38,366 nucleotides of DNA, from NCBI GenBank assembly GCA_015231915.1, contig JADGAR010000036.1, forward strand, positions 1 to 38,366, read 5' to 3'. Shown here in pieces: positions 35,938 to 38,366 of the stretch (the stretch's first letter is position 1; each line of letters starts with the position of its first letter). The DNA is from Magnetococcales bacterium. Its GTDB lineage: Bacteria > Pseudomonadota > Magnetococcia > Magnetococcales > Magnetaquicoccaceae. Position numbers and translations under genes: made by a program. The notes below the pieces were generated by a model. That model saw nothing but the letters and a program-made list of their open reading frames with translations. It searched no databases and was not told the DNA's origin.

Positions 35938-37199
35938 GCCTCAAGGTCAGTCTGGCGCATCATCTGTATGCCTTCTCCCTCCCGCCGCATTTGACGGTGG
36001 AGTGGAAAACGGCGCGCGCCGCAGAAGAGATCGATCGCCTTTTCGCCACGCTTTCTCACGCCAGACCCCTCGAACGCCTGACACGGGAACAACACCGCGA
36101 GATGGTCATGGATCATTTCCGCCAGCATCGCTCCCTGGCGGGATTGTCGGCTCGCGTTCTGAAGCAGGTGCCCTGGTTCCTGTTCGATGCGGAGGCCGAC
36201 GGGTCACGGCTCACGGATGATCCCGCATTTCGCCAGGCATGGCGCGCCTGGTTTGCCGGTCATGCCACCACCGGCACCCTGATTGCCCTGCTGCACAATC
36301 TCTTGCTGTACGCCCCCGCACAGGAACACATGGAGTTCTGGAAGGAAGATCTGCAGCGGCTGCTGGCACAAGGCAACCATCCGCAACTGGCCGCATGGAA
36401 GGAACGTTGCGAACGGTTTCATCTGTTGGAACCCGAAGGTCCCATGGCATTCGCCAACGCCCTTTATCGCGGAGAGACGACCTTGCATGCGCTTTGTCAG
36501 CAGGCCGGCCTGCAAGGGGATTTGGCCACCGGGGGATTCGTGCGCCGCGGGTTGACGCATTTGCTGGAACGGATGGGCCGCTATGCCGAGAAGGATGGTT
36601 TGCGACACGAAGAACTGAAAAACCTGTTGCACGGACTGCGGGATCAACAGGGCCGCTTTCGCACGCTGGTCAGCGGCTTTGCCACCCGGTTGGCGGAGGT
36701 CCTGCTGCGCCCGTTTCAGAACCAGGAGGCGGAAACCCAACTGCGCAATCTGGTGCGGAATTTTCTGCTCGGCTATCTTGGCGACCCCCGCACCCACCCT
36801 GCGGCCTGGCAGGCTGTGGACCCCGCTGCACGCGCGGTCATCCTGGCCTGGCTGGCAGGCAGGCCGAAACAGGTCGATGACAAACTCAGGCTCTTCATCC
36901 AGGAAGCGAACAAGCAGTTGGCCGAATTGGAAACCGACCTGTACCAGATTCAAAACCAGGGTCCGACCACCCCGGACCCGGTCCTGCAGCGTGCCATGCA
37001 ACGTCTGCACGGCATCGTCGGAGTCGCGGAATTTTTCAATCTGATCGATGTGATCGAACTCAGCCATGCCATGGAGACCACCCTTGGTGGCCTGCGCGTC
37101 AAGACCCTCCCCTGGTCCGTCGCGTTGGCCGCGCGGCTCATCCAGGAGCATGGTGAATTACGCGAACAATTTAATTTATTGCATGGAGAGAACAAATGA
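35934..37199 (+). CDS. Possible ZorC-like protein with C-terminal HPt domain
   Basis: A 421-residue soluble protein. The first about 315 residues are helical and lie exactly where zorC sits in Zorya loci. A stretch with YAPAQEHMEFWKEDL (about 124-138) and helical WFxxH-rich context could be an EH-signature core like ZorC, but I cannot confirm this by eye. Residues about 320-415 form a CheA-type HPt domain: FIQEANKQLAELETDLYQI opens it, followed by H359 in RLHGIVGVAEF and SHAMETTLGGL. Unlike the two other HPt-like domains in the operon this one keeps the histidine. I infer a motor-associated protein that can be phosphorylated. Overlaps the next receiver gene by four bases. Confidence 0.65.
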   Translation: MSLKVSLAHHLYAFSLPPHLTVEWKTARAAEEIDRLFATLSHARPLERLTREQHREMVMDHFRQHRSLAGLSARVLKQVPWFLFDAEADGSRLTDDPAFRQAWRAWFAGHATTGTLIALLHNLLLYAPAQEHMEFWKEDLQRLLAQGNHPQLAAWKERCERFHLLEPEGPMAFANALYRGETTLHALCQQAGLQGDLATGGFVRRGLTHLLERMGRYAEKDGLRHEELKNLLHGLRDQQGRFRTLVSGFATRLAEVLLRPFQNQEAETQLRNLVRNFLLGYLGDPRTHPAAWQAVDPAARAVILAWLAGRPKQVDDKLRLFIQEANKQLAELETDLYQIQNQGPTTPDPVLQRAMQRLHGIVGVAEFFNLIDVIELSHAMETTLGGLRVKTLPWSVALAARLIQEHGELREQFNLLHGENK

Positions 37200-37612
37200 A
37201 AATTTTAATCGTTGACGATCAATTGCAAGGCAGACAGTTGTTGAGCGCCTTACTGCGCCCCTTTGGCCACTGTGATCAGGCAGCGGACGGCAGGGAGGCG
37301 GTTTTTCTCGTGGAAAGCGCCCTCGCCTCGAAAGCGCCTTATGATTTGATTTTATTGGATATCATGATGCCAGAAATGAACGGGCAAGCGGCATTGCACG
37401 CGATACGGGCCGCAGAACGTGACCATGGCCTGGCAGGCGTCAAGGAAGCGGTCATCTTCATGGTGACAGGCGTCAGTTCGGCGCCTGCCGTCATTGAAGC
37501 CTTTTTCAAGGGCTACTGCACGGATTATTTGACCAAGCCGATCACCCGGCAAATATTGCTCGACAAACTACAAGAATATCATTTGATTGACAAGAAGGCG
37601 GAATCACCATGA
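37196..37612 (+). CDS. Single-domain CheY-like response regulator (second)
   Basis: A 138-residue stand-alone receiver with D7/D8, acceptor D55 (LLDIMMPEMNG), T91 and K114 (YLTKPIT). It is paralogous to the receiver at 26887-27303 over the full length, including [16 protein letters not shown]. It overlaps the HPt-bearing gene by four bases, so H359 of that protein and D55 here are the obvious phosphotransfer pair. It is the last gene of the operon; about 95 bases and a separate promoter follow. Confidence 0.93.
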   Translation: MKILIVDDQLQGRQLLSALLRPFGHCDQAADGREAVFLVESALASKAPYDLILLDIMMPEMNGQAALHAIRAAERDHGLAGVKEAVIFMVTGVSSAPAVIEAFFKGYCTDYLTKPITRQILLDKLQEYHLIDKKAESP

Positions 37613-37633
37613 GAGTCCATGCAAAACGATCGC

Positions 37634-37663
37634 TTGAAAGTGCGATTGCGTTTCATTTATAAT
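37634..37663 (+). promoter_or_regulatory. Sigma-70-like promoter for feoAB
   Basis: TTGAAA at 37634-37639 and TATAAT at 37658-37663 are separated by 18 bases. The -35 box lies in the loop of an imperfect palindrome (about 37624-37653, ATCGC at 37629-37633 pairing with GCGAT at 37642-37646). This could be an operator for an iron-responsive repressor, but it does not match a Fur box well. feoA starts 44 bases after the -10. Confidence 0.6.
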
Positions 37664-37706
37664 AAGGTCCATTCAAGATCCATGATCAATCAAGGGTAAA
37701 AAAACC

Positions 37707-37940
37707 ATGAATACCATGACACTCGCTGATCTGCAAATTGGCCATATCGTCAGAATCGAAAAACTGCTCGGAGACGCCATCAGCAAGCGTCGTTTGATGG
37801 CGCTCGGTCTTGTCCGGGGCAAGGAGATCACCCTGGAAAACAAGGCCCCCCTGGGCGATCCAGGCATCTATTCCATTCTTGGCTATCGTTTGTCCATCCG
37901 CAATGACGACGCCCGCAATGTCCTGGTCTCCAACCTGTGA
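37707..37940 (+). CDS. feoA: Ferrous iron transport protein FeoA
   Basis: A 77-residue SH3-like FeoA protein, a cytoplasmic accessory of the FeoB iron pump. The pattern TLADLQIGHIVRIEKL, the RRLMALGLVRGKEITLE core and a final GYRLSIRNDDARNVLV match the family. The first ATG at 37707 is used; ATG 37716 is possible. feoB begins 29 bases downstream. Feo proteins next to mam genes are known in other magnetotactic bacteria, where they supply Fe(II). Confidence 0.92.
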   Translation: MNTMTLADLQIGHIVRIEKLLGDAISKRRLMALGLVRGKEITLENKAPLGDPGIYSILGYRLSIRNDDARNVLVSNL

Positions 37941-37969
37941 AGCATGCATTCTGCAACGGAGTCTCTCCC

Positions 37970-38366
37970 ATGGTGTCCCAGGCGTCTGTTTCTGTTGGCC
38001 TTATCGGCAATCCAAATAGCGGAAAAACAACTATTTTCAATCAATTGTGCCGCGCGAAGGATCCGGTTGGCAACTATCCGCGCGTGACGGTTGTCCCCAG
38101 GCAGCGCCGGTTCGTTCATGAGCAACGGACGTTTCACCTGACAGACCTTCCGGGCATGTATGCCCTGACCACCCAAACCCCCGAGGAGAGCGCGACCCGG
38201 GATTTCATTCATGCCGACCAGGCGGAGATCCTCGTCAATGTGCTGGACGCCGGCAATCTCGAACGCTCCCTGTTTCTGACCAGCCAATTGATGGAACTGG
38301 GCAAACCGATCCTGTTCGGGGAGAGTCCCCCACCGGAAGAGGGAGAATTCGGCGTGATCGAAATGC
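37970..38366 (+). CDS. feoB: Ferrous iron transporter FeoB, N-terminal part
   Basis: The G-protein domain of FeoB runs off the right edge (132 codons seen). G1 is GNPNSGKT (13-20), the G2 Thr lies in YPRVTVVPRQ and G3 is DLPGMYAL. The usual G4 NxxD, expected shortly after ELGKPILF, is not seen: the sequence becomes GESPPPEEGEFGVIEM up to the edge. Either the protein is divergent or the last ~50 bases are an assembly artefact. Start ATG at 37970 lies 8 bases after CGGAG. Confidence 0.85.
   Translation, partial: MVSQASVSVGLIGNPNSGKTTIFNQLCRAKDPVGNYPRVTVVPRQRRFVHEQRTFHLTDLPGMYALTTQTPEESATRDFIHADQAEILVNVLDAGNLERSLFLTSQLMELGKPILFGESPPPEEGEFGVIEM

Noticed and set aside
30969-37612. Complete Zorya type I or II defence locus
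   Set aside because: ZorA- and ZorB-type genes are clear, but no ZorD helicase/nuclease or ZorE HNH nuclease is encoded, and ZorC identity is uncertain.

Overview
The window carries a magnetosome gene cluster and therefore comes from a magnetotactic bacterium. The order mamD, mamF-like, mamH, mamI, mamE, repeat protein, mamK, mamF, mamL, mamM, mamN, mamO, mamP, mamA, mamQ, mamB, mamS, mamT, with MamM/MamB/MamK/MamO/MamP sequences of pseudomonadotal type, fits a Magnetococcales-like (Etaproteobacteria) or related alphaproteobacterial lineage. The assignment rests on recalled family knowledge and gene order, not on a search.

Layout. Bases 1-3131 hold a run of phage tail/baseplate genes on the + strand. 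Bases 3132-5320 are poorly coding. They contain a 5'-broken Sel1-repeat gene on the minus strand, a frameshifted CheX-like pseudogene, about 1.2 kb of very AT-rich DNA with several palindromes, and a strong intrinsic terminator at 5220-5274. From 5324 to 37612 every gene is on the + strand and no gap exceeds about 60 bases; many neighbours overlap by 4 bases. The first half of this run (5324-22110) is the magnetosome set: membrane remodelling and size control (MamD, MamF-type, MamI, MamL, MamQ, MamB), iron and proton transport (MamB, MamM, MamH, MamN), protease and redox proteins (MamE, MamO, MamP, MamT, MamS), and chain assembly (MamK, MamA, plus a repeat protein sitting where mamJ lies in other species).

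The second half (22123-37612) is the unusual part. Two unrecognised genes are followed by a 1101-residue hybrid histidine kinase, a single-domain receiver, a PilZ-like/STAS/STAS protein, a membrane protein with a His-less HPt-like head and TolA-like coil, a tandem CZB (zinc-binding) protein, a 1336-residue ZorA-type MotA/ExbB channel subunit with a very long repeated tail, a ZorB-type MotB/OmpA subunit, a possible ZorC-like protein ending in an HPt domain with an intact histidine, and a second receiver. This looks like an ion-driven Zorya-type motor wired to a chemotaxis-style phosphorelay and transcribed with, or directly behind, the magnetosome genes. No ZorD helicase/nuclease or ZorE nuclease is present. 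I do not know a described system with this composition.

The window ends with feoA and the 5' end of feoB (ferrous iron uptake) behind their own sigma-70-like promoter. The last ~50 bases of feoB do not read like the family and may be divergent or a contig-end artefact.
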